From the NCBI GenBank assembly GCA_012271025.1, contig JAAXHF010000208.1, positions 1 to 18,573 of the forward strand: a stretch of 18,573 nt of DNA, in the 5' to 3' direction. The notes below the pieces were generated by a model that saw only the letters and a program-made list of their open reading frames with translations, made no database searches and was not told the origin of the DNA. Within the stretch, counting starts at the first letter, position 1. Each line of letters begins with the position of its first letter. The translations under genes and the position numbers were made by a program. This DNA comes from Deltaproteobacteria bacterium. GTDB lineage: Bacteria; Desulfobacterota_B; Binatia; Bin18. Shown piece by piece: positions 8,285-14,963 of the stretch.

Positions 8285-8554
8285 ATGCCAGGGATGCTGC
8301 GTCTCCTGCTGCTGGCTGCGGCGGCCTACCTCATCTACCGTGGGGTACGCAGCCTGTTGCGGCCGACCGACCGCCTGACCGGCCAGCCCAAAGACCCCCT
8401 GGACAGGGTTGGGATGCCGCTGGTCCAGTGCGCCGAGTGCGGGCAGTTCATCCCCGAACCGGAAGCCATTCGGGCGTCCGTAGGCGGCGCGCGACGCACC
8501 TTCTGCAGCCCCGAGTGCCGGGCCGGCGACACCCGGGGCAAACCTGATTCCTGA
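8285..8554 (+). CDS. Small membrane-anchored zinc-ribbon protein (PP0621-like)
   Basis: An 89-aa protein with one N-terminal hydrophobic helix (LRLLLLAAAAYLIYRGV, about 5-21), a basic linker and a C-terminal four-cysteine motif: C49xxC52 and, about 22 residues later, C74xxxC78. The motif resembles the small PP0621-type or TRASH-like treble-clef zinc proteins, with the pattern CaeCGqfiPe then FCSpeC. Start could be ATG 8285 or ATG 8294 (MLRLLLL); the first leaves only 2 nt after the hflC stop, and both sit behind GGGGGCTAGG. The tight linkage to hflKC suggests a membrane role with that complex, but this is inference. Its TGA stop abuts the stop of the convergent gene. Confidence 0.75.
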   Translation: MPGMLRLLLLAAAAYLIYRGVRSLLRPTDRLTGQPKDPLDRVGMPLVQCAECGQFIPEPEAIRASVGGARRTFCSPECRAGDTRGKPDS

Positions 8555-9469
8555 TCAGCGAAACGCCGGAATGATCTCCTGGGCGATGAGGCGGGTGTTT
8601 TCCTCGATATAATCGGCGGGACACGCCGACGGCAGCATGACCATCTTTGCTCCGGCGTCGATGTACTCCTGTAGGCGCTTGCGGCAGTCCTCGGGCGTGC
8701 CGGCCAGGGCGTATTTTCCGGCCAGCTTTGAGAAATCCTGGGCGTACTGTCTGCCCAGCCGGGTGGCGACCATCTCCCGGCCGGTGTCGCCGTCGGCGTG
8801 GGTGGCGGTAAAAATGAACACGCCGGGAATAAAAGACTCGACATCGCGGCCGGCCTCTTTGCGGTAGGCTGTGATTTTCTCAATGCTGTCGTGCAGCTGC
8901 TCGGGCGTATACATATACGGCAACCAGCCATCGGCGTAGGTCGCGGTGCGCCGCATGGCCGGGTCTTTGCGACCGGCAACCCAGATCGGCGGCCGCGGTT
9001 TCTGGACCGGGGCGGGCTCAATCGTGACCTCGTTCAGGGTCGTATACCGGCCGGCAAACGACACCTTCTGCTCAGTCCACAGACGGCTAATCACCTCCAG
9101 GGCTTCATTGGTCCGCGAGCCGCGCTGCTTGACCGGCACCCCGCAGGCTTCGAACTCCTTGGGAAACTCACCGCCGATACCGATCCCGAAATTGTAGCGG
9201 CCGTTGGACGCCACATCGAGCGCCGAGCCCATCTTGGCGACCAGGGCCGCCGGATACAGCGGCAGCAGCACGATTGAGCTGATCAGCTTGATCTTGTGGG
9301 TCGCTCCGGCCGCCACCGACAGCGAGATAAAGGTATTCCCGACCGGCCCGTGGAACATCACGTGCTCGCCACAGCCCAGATAGTCAAAGCCCAGCTCTTC
9401 CGCCCGGCGGGCAAATTCCGCAGTCTTATCGGTTCCCGGCAGCGCGGTGCCAAATTCGATGTTCGCCAT
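8555..9469 (-). CDS. Luciferase-like (LLM class) flavin/F420-dependent oxidoreductase
   Basis: A 304-aa TIM-barrel enzyme of the bacterial luciferase superfamily, which uses F420 or FMN. Signature segments are FARRAEELGFDYLGCGEHV, LLPLYPAALVAKMGSALDVAS, GRYNFGIGIGGEFPKEFEACGV and the late KPRPPIWVAGRKDPAMRRTATYADGW. It ends with the usual AGTPEDCRKRLQEYIDAGAKMVM. These match the 'probable F420-dependent oxidoreductase' subgroup, but cofactor choice cannot be settled by reading. Start ATG at 9469 follows GCAGGAGGACG; upstream in-frame codons to 9532 lack a comparable site. It converges on the zinc-ribbon gene with no spacer. The substrate is unknown. Confidence 0.9.
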   Translation of the reverse strand: MANIEFGTALPGTDKTAEFARRAEELGFDYLGCGEHVMFHGPVGNTFISLSVAAGATHKIKLISSIVLLPLYPAALVAKMGSALDVASNGRYNFGIGIGGEFPKEFEACGVPVKQRGSRTNEALEVISRLWTEQKVSFAGRYTTLNEVTIEPAPVQKPRPPIWVAGRKDPAMRRTATYADGWLPYMYTPEQLHDSIEKITAYRKEAGRDVESFIPGVFIFTATHADGDTGREMVATRLGRQYAQDFSKLAGKYALAGTPEDCRKRLQEYIDAGAKMVMLPSACPADYIEENTRLIAQEIIPAFR

Positions 9470-9502
9470 TGCGCGTCCTCCTGCGTGTGTAAAGTGCTCC
9501 CC

Positions 9503-9532
9503 TTCATAGCCCCGCAGGGCCGGGAGAATCAA
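9503..9532 (-). promoter_or_regulatory. Candidate sigma70 promoter for the LLM oxidoreductase gene
   Basis: On the minus strand TTGATT (9532-9527) is followed by 18 bases and TATGAA (9508-9503), each matching consensus at 4 of 6 positions. The expected start site would leave a leader of about 25-30 bases containing the AGGAGGA ribosome-binding site before ATG 9469. This is a moderate match in a GC-rich region and could be chance. Confidence 0.35.
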
Positions 9533-9617
9533 GCCGCGTTGATCCGCAAACTTTTACACCGAAACGTCTGAGCCCGGTCTGCCGTTCATCATTCATCATT
9601 CTTCGTTCAGCATTTCT

Positions 9618-9962
9618 TTACTTTCCCTCGTCCGGCCGTTCACCCATCCCCCGCCAGTTGCCCTGACGACGCAACTGTTTGACGTCATGGGCGGTTTGCC
9701 GCGCATTGACCCCCATCGCTCCCAGCAGCTCGGTACTCATGTCGGCCGTAATCTGATCCTTGACGCTGCCTCGGCCGCTGGGGTCGGCATTCATGAACGC
9801 CTCAATCTTCTCTCGCGGCAGCCCCGTAGCGATGAACAAATCCAGGAACTGCAACAGGCCGAGCTGCCCCCGGTGGCGGGTATAGATGGCCAGCAGACGC
9901 CGACAATCGACACACACCCGACGAAACCAGCCGGCACGCTCGTGGCAGTAGCGACAACGCAT
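9618..9962 (-). CDS. Small CxxC/CxxC (zinc-ribbon-like) protein of unknown function
   Basis: A 114-aa protein opening MRCRYCHERA, with C3xxC6 and C17xxC20 separated by ten residues, a likely zinc-binding knuckle. The remainder is helical and charged (LLQFLDLFIATGLPREKIEAFM, then KDQITADMSTELLGAMGV and a basic tail). I do not recognise the family. Start ATG at 9962 has AAGG about 8 nt upstream; the frame extends to 9998 with a second possible ATG but no better site. Its upstream region is cut by the MITE-like element about 40 bases away, which may have displaced or supplied its promoter. A DNA- or RNA-binding adaptor role is possible but not shown. Confidence 0.65.
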   Translation of the reverse strand: MRCRYCHERAGWFRRVCVDCRRLLAIYTRHRGQLGLLQFLDLFIATGLPREKIEAFMNADPSGRGSVKDQITADMSTELLGAMGVNARQTAHDVKQLRRQGNWRGMGERPDEGK

Positions 9963-10002
9963 GGCCCAGACCTTAGCCGCTGCCCGCCGAAACGACAACG
10001 CT

Positions 10003-10013
10003 GGCCGATTTCC
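10003..10013. repeat. Left copy of 11-bp direct repeat (putative target-site duplication)
   Basis: GGCCGATTTCC occurs here and again at 10221-10231, just outside the two ends of the MITE-like element. It is separated from the left inverted repeat by TGTA and from the right one by a single C. Fusing the copies gives a continuous pre-insertion sequence, as expected for a target duplication. Confidence 0.6.
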
Positions 10014-10088
10014 TGTAGTGTCTCAGTTTGAAAATGATTGCCTGTCTCATCCCTAGCGGCCCGCGCCGAGGACGCTCCATACGCCGGG

Positions 10089-10151
10089 AAATCCCCCTCA
10101 ATCCCCCTTTTTCAAAGGGGGAAGGGGGAAGCGCGAAGCGCAGGGGGATTT
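10089..10151. repeat. Nested palindromes inside the MITE-like element
   Basis: AAATCCCCCT (10089-10098) pairs perfectly with AGGGGGATTT (10142-10151). Within it CCCCCTTT (10103-10110), loop TTC, AAAGGGGG (10114-10121) forms a strong 8-bp hairpin, and GCGC/GCGC lies at 10131-10141. The whole can fold into a branched stem on either strand. It resembles common dispersed 'AATCCCCCT..AGGGGGATT' intergenic repeats. Confidence 0.75.
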
Positions 10152-10162
10152 CTGCGCCAGGA

Positions 10163-10190
10163 GTAGGGGCGACGCATGCGTCGCCCCTAC
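10163..10190. repeat. Perfect 28-base palindrome
   Basis: GTAGGGGCGACGCA (10163-10176) is followed at once by its exact reverse complement TGCGTCGCCCCTAC (10177-10190), with no loop. It lies within the right half of the MITE-like element. It could be a separate nested repeat, a protein-binding dyad or a cruciform-forming site. As RNA it would be a very strong stem. Confidence 0.85.
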
Positions 10191-10220
10191 CGAGAAAAGA
10201 GAATTTCAAAGTGAGACACC

Positions 10221-10231
10221 GGCCGATTTCC
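10221..10231. repeat. Right copy of 11-bp direct repeat (putative target-site duplication)
   Basis: GGCCGATTTCC, identical to 10003-10013. It begins one base after the right terminal inverted repeat ends. The following bases, CCTGGGTCAC, are the natural continuation of the unoccupied site. Confidence 0.6.
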
Positions 10232-10284
10232 CCTGGGTCACTTTCCTGCTACATCTGAACCATTCCGTACCGGAGGGATGTGCC

Positions 10285-11196
10285 ATGGGTGTTATGCGAC
10301 TCGGCTTTGTCCACGTCCGTGAAACCGATCTTGAGAAAGCCCGCCAATACTACACGCAGGTCCTAGGCCTCCAGGAGGTCACCCGCCAGGACGGCAGGCA
10401 CTACTTCAAGTGCTGGGACGAGTACGACCACCACAGTGTGGTGATTGAAAACGGCGGCCTGGGGCTGGTCAAAATGGGCTACAAAGTCGAGAGTCCGGAC
10501 GACCTCGCGCGCATCGAACGCGCCGCCCAGACCTTTGGCCTGAGCGTCGAGCGGGTGTCGAAGGGAGAGAATCTGGGTCAGGGCGAGGCGCTGCGGTGTG
10601 TCCTGCCCTCAGACCACGTGCTGGAACTGTACGCCGAAGCCGAGCAGCCGGGCACCAGCGTCGGCGTACTCAACCCCGACCCCTGGCCGAGCCAACAGGC
10701 GGGTATCTCCCCGTCGCGTCTCGACCATCTGCTGCTGACGGCCGAAGACGTACAGACCACGGTTGACTTTTTCACCCAGGTGCTGGGCTTTCGGATGAGC
10801 GAGCGCATCGTCCCCGACCAGCACAGCCAGGAACTCCTGGCGGCGTTCCTGTTCTGTTCCAATAAGGCTCACGATATCGCCTTTGTCAGAGGCCCCAACG
10901 GCAAGCTGCACCACTACGCCTTCTGGCTCGACAGCTGGAACGATATTCTGCGGGCCGGCGACACCCTGTCGCGCAACAACCTCACAATCGATATGGGACC
11001 GACCCGCCACGGCATCACCCGCGGGACGACGATCTATTTCTTCGGCCCCAACGGCAACCGTAACGAGGTCTTCTCGGGCGGCTATACGACCTATCCCGAC
11101 TTTCCGTGCATCACCTGGACGGCCGATCAGATCGGCCGGGCGGTGTTCTACATTCAGCAGGAAGTCAACGAGCGGTTCAACACCTATCTGACCTAG
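10285..11196 (+). CDS. Catechol 2,3-dioxygenase-type extradiol ring-cleavage enzyme
   Basis: A 303-aa type I extradiol dioxygenase with two vicinal-oxygen-chelate domains, expected to cleave catechol or a substituted catechol next to the hydroxyls using Fe(II) and O2. By comparison with Pseudomonas XylE, the metal ligands are H148 (RLDHLLL), H210 (GKLHHYAFW) and E261 (NRNEVFSGG). The active-site residues H196 (NKAHDIAF), H242 (GPTRHG) and Y251 (TIYFF) are also kept. The C-terminus (TWTADQIGRAVFYIQQEVNERFNTYLT) is strongly XylE-like. GGAGG lies 8 nt before ATG 10285. No other meta-cleavage pathway genes are nearby, so the enzyme is an orphan here and its natural ring substrate is open. Confidence 0.93.
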   Translation: MGVMRLGFVHVRETDLEKARQYYTQVLGLQEVTRQDGRHYFKCWDEYDHHSVVIENGGLGLVKMGYKVESPDDLARIERAAQTFGLSVERVSKGENLGQGEALRCVLPSDHVLELYAEAEQPGTSVGVLNPDPWPSQQAGISPSRLDHLLLTAEDVQTTVDFFTQVLGFRMSERIVPDQHSQELLAAFLFCSNKAHDIAFVRGPNGKLHHYAFWLDSWNDILRAGDTLSRNNLTIDMGPTRHGITRGTTIYFFGPNGNRNEVFSGGYTTYPDFPCITWTADQIGRAVFYIQQEVNERFNTYLT

Positions 11197-11369
11197 CCCC
11201 ACGTCCCCAGCCGTCCGCTTTCCGGCTCGGTTCGACCGGGCCGGACCGGTTCTCCGTTCAGTCCGGCCACACCTCACTCCAGGTTTTTCGTCCGCCTTGA
11301 CAGCCGGGCAAACCGGCTTAGCTTTTGGACAAGCTCGGGCCGCTTGGCCCGCACCGATGGAGGACGCAC

Positions 11370-13988
11370 ATGGATCTCAATCGTTTCACCGAAAAGTCGC
11401 AAGACGCCCTGCATAACGCCCAGGCCCTGGCCATCCGGCGCCACCATCAGGGTCTCGATATCGAACACCTGCTGGCCGCACTCATTGACCAGCAGGACGG
11501 CTTGACCCCTGCTCTGCTGGCCGCAGCCGGCATTGCGCCCAGCGCGGTCAGGGACGGCCTGGAGCACGAGCTGCAAAAGATTCCCCAGGTGTCCGGGCCG
11601 GGTTCGGACGGCCACGCCGTGCATATGACCCCGCGGTTGGCCCAGCTGCTGACCCAGGCCCAGGACGAGGCCAGCGGACTCAAAGACGACTATGTGAGCG
11701 TCGAGCATCTGTTGCTGGCGATGCTGGCCGATACGCGCGGCGCGGCCGGCCGCCTGCTCCACTCCCCGGGCCTGGACCGTGACAAGCTGATGGCCGCGCT
11801 GCAAAAGGTGCGCGGCCATCAGCGGGTGACGAGTCAGAACCCGGAGACGACCTATCAGGCCCTGGAACGCTACGGCCGCGACCTCACCCAGTTGGCCGAC
11901 CAGGGCAAGCTCGACCCGGTGATCGGGCGCGACGAGGAAATTCGGCGGGTTGTCCAGGTCTTGTCACGGCGGACCAAGAACAACCCGGTCTTGATCGGCG
12001 ACCCGGGGGTCGGCAAAACCGCGATTGTCGAGGGTTTGGCCCAGCGGATCGTGCGGGGCGATGTGCCCGAAAGCCTCAAACACAAAAAGCTCATCGTGCT
12101 CGACATGGGCGCGCTGATCGCCGGAGCAAAATTTCGGGGCGAGTTCGAGGAGCGCCTCAAAGCCGTGCTCAAGGAAGTCCAGGAGTCCGAGGGCAGCGTG
12201 GTGCTGTTCATCGACGAGCTGCACACCGTGGTCGGTGCGGGCGGCGCGGAGGGCGCGATGGACGCCTCGAATCTGCTGAAACCCATGCTGGCGCGGGGCG
12301 AGCTGCACTGCATCGGCGCCACCACCCTGGACGAGTACCGCAAATATATCGAGAAAGACCGAGCCTTGGAGCGCCGCTTCCAGCCGGTCGTGGTTGACCA
12401 GCCGACGGTGGCCGACAGCATCTCGATTCTGCGCGGACTGCGCGAGCGCTACGAGGTCCATCACAGGGTGCGGATTAAAGACGCCGCCCTGGTCAGCGCC
12501 GCAGTCCTGTCCCAGCGCTATATCAGCGACCGCTTTCTGCCCGATAAGGCGATTGACCTGATTGACGAGGCTGCGGCAAAACTGCGCACCGAGATCGACT
12601 CAATGCCGACCGAGTTGGACGAGGTGGCCCGCCGCGTCATGCAGCTTGAGATCGAACGCGAGGCTCTGCGCAAAGAAACCGACCGGGGCTCGCGCGACCG
12701 GCTCGCCGCGCTCGAAAAAGAGCTGGCCGACTGTCAGGCCGAGGCCGACCAATTGCGCGCCCACTGGGAAATGGAAAAGGGTGCCATTGGACGCCTGCGC
12801 GAACTGAAGGAAGAGATCGAGAAAACCCGGCTTCACATTGAGCAGGCCGAACGCGAGTACGATCTCAACCGGGTGGCCGAGCTACGCTACGGCCAGCTGG
12901 CCCAGCTGGAGCGCGACCTGGCGGACGAAGAGGCCCGCCTGCACGAAGGCGCCCGGCTGCTCAAGGAAGAGGTTGACGAGGACGATGTGGCGGCGGTGGT
13001 CTCGCGCTGGACGGGCATTCCGGTCGCCAAGCTGCTGGAAGGCGAACGCGAAAAGCTGCTCCGCCTCGGAGACCATCTCCATCAGCGCCTGATCGGTCAG
13101 GATGAGGCCGTGCAGGCGGTGGCCGACGTCGTGATCCGTGCCCGCTCGGGGCTGAAAGACCCCAACCGTCCGATCGGCTCGTTTCTCTTCCTGGGTCCGA
13201 CCGGGGTTGGCAAAACCGAACTCGGACGGGCACTGGCCGAGTTTCTGTTTGACGACGAAAACAACATGGTCCGCCTCGACATGTCCGAGTACATGGAGAA
13301 GCACGCCGTGGCCCGGCTGATTGGCGCGCCGCCGGGCTATGTCGGCTATGACGAGGGCGGCCAGCTCACCGAAGCGGTACGGCGACACCCGTATGCGGTC
13401 ATCCTGTTTGACGAGATCGAAAAGGCCCATCCCGACGTGTTCAACGCCCTGTTACAGATTCTGGACGACGGGCGGCTGACCGACGGCCATGGCCGGACCG
13501 TGGACTTCAAAAACTGTGTCGTGATCATGACCTCGAATGTCGGCAGCCACCATATCCTGAGCTACTGCGGCGGAGACGATCCCGACGCCTATGAACACAT
13601 GCGGCGCGACGTGCTCGACGCGCTGCGCCAGCAGTTCCGGCCAGAGTTCCTCAACCGGGTTGACGAGACGGTCGTCTTCCACAGTCTGTCGCGTCACGAC
13701 CTCAAGGCGATTGTCGATATTCAGCTCGAACGGCTGCGGGCACGCCTGGCCGAGCGGCATATCAGCCTGGACCTGACCGAGGCGGCCAAGGATCACTTTG
13801 CCGAGGCCGGCTATGACCCGAGCTACGGGGCACGACCGCTCAAACGGCTGCTGCAAAAAGAAATCGAAACCCAGCTGGGGCGCAAGCTGCTGGCCGACGA
13901 AGTCAGAGACCACGATCATGTGGTGGTGGACTGGGACGGGCAGCGCCTCAGCTTCTCCACGCGGACCCAAGCTCCGGCGGCAGCCTGA
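11370..13988 (+). CDS. clpB: ClpB, ATP-dependent disaggregase chaperone
   Basis: A hexameric AAA+ disaggregase that pulls proteins out of aggregates with DnaK. The 872-aa product starts at ATG 11370 after GGAGGACGCAC; the frame extends upstream to 11325 without a site. Domains in order: Clp N domain (about 1-145), first AAA+ module with Walker A GDPGVGKT (210-217) and Walker B VVLFIDE (277-283), coiled-coil middle domain (about 405-530), second AAA+ with Walker A GPTGVGKT (609-616) and Walker B VILFDE (677-682), and the C-terminal [11 protein letters not shown] arginine-finger segment. The middle domain identifies ClpB rather than ClpA. The first pore loop reads GAKFRGEFE, with Phe (F255) where E. 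coli has Tyr. A TTGACA at 11297-11302 has only a weak -10 partner; no CIRCE or clear heat-shock promoter was seen. Confidence 0.97.
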   Translation: MDLNRFTEKSQDALHNAQALAIRRHHQGLDIEHLLAALIDQQDGLTPALLAAAGIAPSAVRDGLEHELQKIPQVSGPGSDGHAVHMTPRLAQLLTQAQDEASGLKDDYVSVEHLLLAMLADTRGAAGRLLHSPGLDRDKLMAALQKVRGHQRVTSQNPETTYQALERYGRDLTQLADQGKLDPVIGRDEEIRRVVQVLSRRTKNNPVLIGDPGVGKTAIVEGLAQRIVRGDVPESLKHKKLIVLDMGALIAGAKFRGEFEERLKAVLKEVQESEGSVVLFIDELHTVVGAGGAEGAMDASNLLKPMLARGELHCIGATTLDEYRKYIEKDRALERRFQPVVVDQPTVADSISILRGLRERYEVHHRVRIKDAALVSAAVLSQRYISDRFLPDKAIDLIDEAAAKLRTEIDSMPTELDEVARRVMQLEIEREALRKETDRGSRDRLAALEKELADCQAEADQLRAHWEMEKGAIGRLRELKEEIEKTRLHIEQAEREYDLNRVAELRYGQLAQLERDLADEEARLHEGARLLKEEVDEDDVAAVVSRWTGIPVAKLLEGEREKLLRLGDHLHQRLIGQDEAVQAVADVVIRARSGLKDPNRPIGSFLFLGPTGVGKTELGRALAEFLFDDENNMVRLDMSEYMEKHAVARLIGAPPGYVGYDEGGQLTEAVRRHPYAVILFDEIEKAHPDVFNALLQILDDGRLTDGHGRTVDFKNCVVIMTSNVGSHHILSYCGGDDPDAYEHMRRDVLDALRQQFRPEFLNRVDETVVFHSLSRHDLKAIVDIQLERLRARLAERHISLDLTEAAKDHFAEAGYDPSYGARPLKRLLQKEIETQLGRKLLADEVRDHDHVVVDWDGQRLSFSTRTQAPAAA

Positions 13989-14039
13989 GCGGGATCGCGC
14001 GACCGCCAGAGCCCGGGCCTGCGCGAGCCGTCATTCTCG

Positions 14040-14068
14040 TTGACACTGGCGGGCATTTTCCATACCTT
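14040..14068 (+). promoter_or_regulatory. Candidate promoter of the second tetR gene, possibly leaderless
   Basis: TTGACA (14040-14045) is a perfect -35 box, followed after 17 bases by TACCTT (14063-14068), which matches the -10 consensus only at its T, A and final T. Six bases then lead to the GTG at 14075, so the predicted start site is the start codon. No Shine-Dalgarno sequence precedes that codon, which supports the reading. Confidence 0.45.
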
Positions 14069-14074
14069 GCACCC

Positions 14075-14719
14075 GTGGCGGCGCGCGAAAGAATACTGCA
14101 AACGGCGGGGCGACTGTTTGCCATCCACGGCTATGCCGATACCTCATTGTCCCAGGTCGCTCGGGAAGCCGGGGTCAGCAAAGCCCTGATTCTGTGGTAT
14201 TTCGAGACCAAAGAGCGGCTGTTTCAGACCGCCCTGCAACACTTTCTGGCCCCCTACGCGATTGACGAAAATATGCTGCGCGGCCTCGACGCCCGCCAGC
14301 AGCTGGAAAAACTGATCACCGACTACTCGGAGTTCATTGCCAAGAATGTTGACTCGGTGAAGTTCATGCTCGGCCAGGTCGTTCGTGAAGAAGAAAACGC
14401 CAAGGATCTGGTCGCCCACGTGAGCGACCTCTACCGGGTCTACCGCAGCCTGCTGGCCACCATTCTCGAGCGCGGTCGGCAGACCGGACACTTCACCAGC
14501 CGCGTCAAGCCGACCGAAGACGCGGCCCTGATCATGGCCACCCTGAACGGGGTTCTGGTCCAGCAGATTGTCGAGCCGGACAACGCCGATACGCTGCGCG
14601 GACTCCTGACCCGTGCCAGGCAGGTCATCCATGCCCACCTGTCGGGGTCACCGGACACGCGGCTGCCCCCTCCCCCGTTAGAGCCGCCCACGGCTGATCC
14701 TGCGTCTCTTGAGCGCTAA
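14075..14719 (+). CDS. TetR/AcrR-family transcriptional regulator
   Basis: A 214-aa regulator. The helix-turn-helix is complete: RILQTAGRLFAIHGYADTSL then SQVAREAGVSKALILWYFETKERLF. The C-terminal half (about 65-190) is a helical ligand-binding domain with no recognised ligand, and the last 25 residues are proline-rich. The start is GTG at 14075, immediately before the first HTH helix; there is no ribosome-binding site, but a promoter is positioned to start the RNA on this codon. It follows clpB by 86 nt and precedes the dodecin gene by 31 nt, so it may regulate the dodecin-hydrolase-exonuclease run or itself. No clear operator dyad was found nearby. Confidence 0.88.
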   Translation: MAARERILQTAGRLFAIHGYADTSLSQVAREAGVSKALILWYFETKERLFQTALQHFLAPYAIDENMLRGLDARQQLEKLITDYSEFIAKNVDSVKFMLGQVVREEENAKDLVAHVSDLYRVYRSLLATILERGRQTGHFTSRVKPTEDAALIMATLNGVLVQQIVEPDNADTLRGLLTRARQVIHAHLSGSPDTRLPPPPLEPPTADPASLER

Positions 14720-14750
14720 ATCCCCGCCCTGCGGGTAAGGAGGTTCGATC

Positions 14751-14963
14751 ATGGTTGAGAAAACAATAGAACTCACCGGCATCTCAAAAGCCGGGCTTGA
14801 GGACGCCGTGTCGCTGGCCGTCTCGCGTGCCGCCTCGACAATCAGCGGCATCCGAGAAGTCGAAGTGACCGATATCAAGGCGCTGGTCGAGGACGGCAAC
14901 GTCGAACTGTGGAAAGTCAAAGTCAAAGCCACCTTTCCGGTCAAAGATCGTGTCCATGAGTAA
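14751..14963 (+). CDS. Dodecin-family protein with substituted flavin-site residues
   Basis: A 70-aa dodecin-like protein, a family of small flavin-storing proteins that assemble as hollow dodecamers. The family pattern is clear: KTIELTGISKAGLEDAVSLA, RAASTISGIREVEVTDIKAL and the final strand VKVKATFPV. In Halobacterium dodecin the flavin is stacked by W36 and contacted by Q55; here the same numbered positions are E36 and K55. Flavin binding in the classical mode is therefore doubtful. The ribosome-binding site AAGGAGG (14737-14743) lies 7 nt before ATG 14751 and directly follows a short hairpin (CCCGC/GCGGG, 14723-14735). The end overlaps the next gene, which suggests coupling. Confidence 0.88.
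   Translation: MVEKTIELTGISKAGLEDAVSLAVSRAASTISGIREVEVTDIKALVEDGNVELWKVKVKATFPVKDRVHE

Larger units (their letters stand above)
10018..10219. mobile_element. MITE-like non-autonomous element, 202 bp
   Basis: The ends are an 18-bp imperfect inverted repeat: GTGTCTCAGTTTGAAAAT at 10018-10035, and the complement of 10202-10219, which reads GTGTCTCACTTTGAAATT (16 of 18 match). There is no credible gene inside; the short open frames there are low in complexity and driven by the palindromes. An 11-bp direct repeat flanks it. The interior holds nested palindromes built of runs of C and G. A small size, terminal inverted repeats, a direct repeat outside and no transposase together fit a MITE moved in trans by an IS transposase encoded elsewhere. 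The parent IS family cannot be named from this window. Confidence 0.65.

Noticed and set aside
9585..9625. Tandem-like run with repeated TTCATCATTC units
   Set aside because: Only about two and a half imperfect units; low complexity just past the stop of the CxxC gene. Too short for a tandem array or CRISPR.
10028..10258. Short open frames on both strands inside the MITE-like element
   Set aside because: Their sequence is produced by the palindromes (runs of Pro, Gly, Lys and Arg), with no ribosome-binding site or family. Best explained as non-coding repeat.
11297..11324. TTGACA upstream of clpB as a heat-shock or sigma70 promoter
   Set aside because: The best -10 at proper spacing (TAGCTT) matches only 3 of 6, and no CIRCE or sigma32-type boxes were found. 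Mentioned in the clpB entry but not called.
14029..14043. GTCA..TGAC dyad near the second tetR as its operator
   Set aside because: Only 4-bp arms with a 7-base spacer; expected by chance and unlike the strong operator at 5117-5138.
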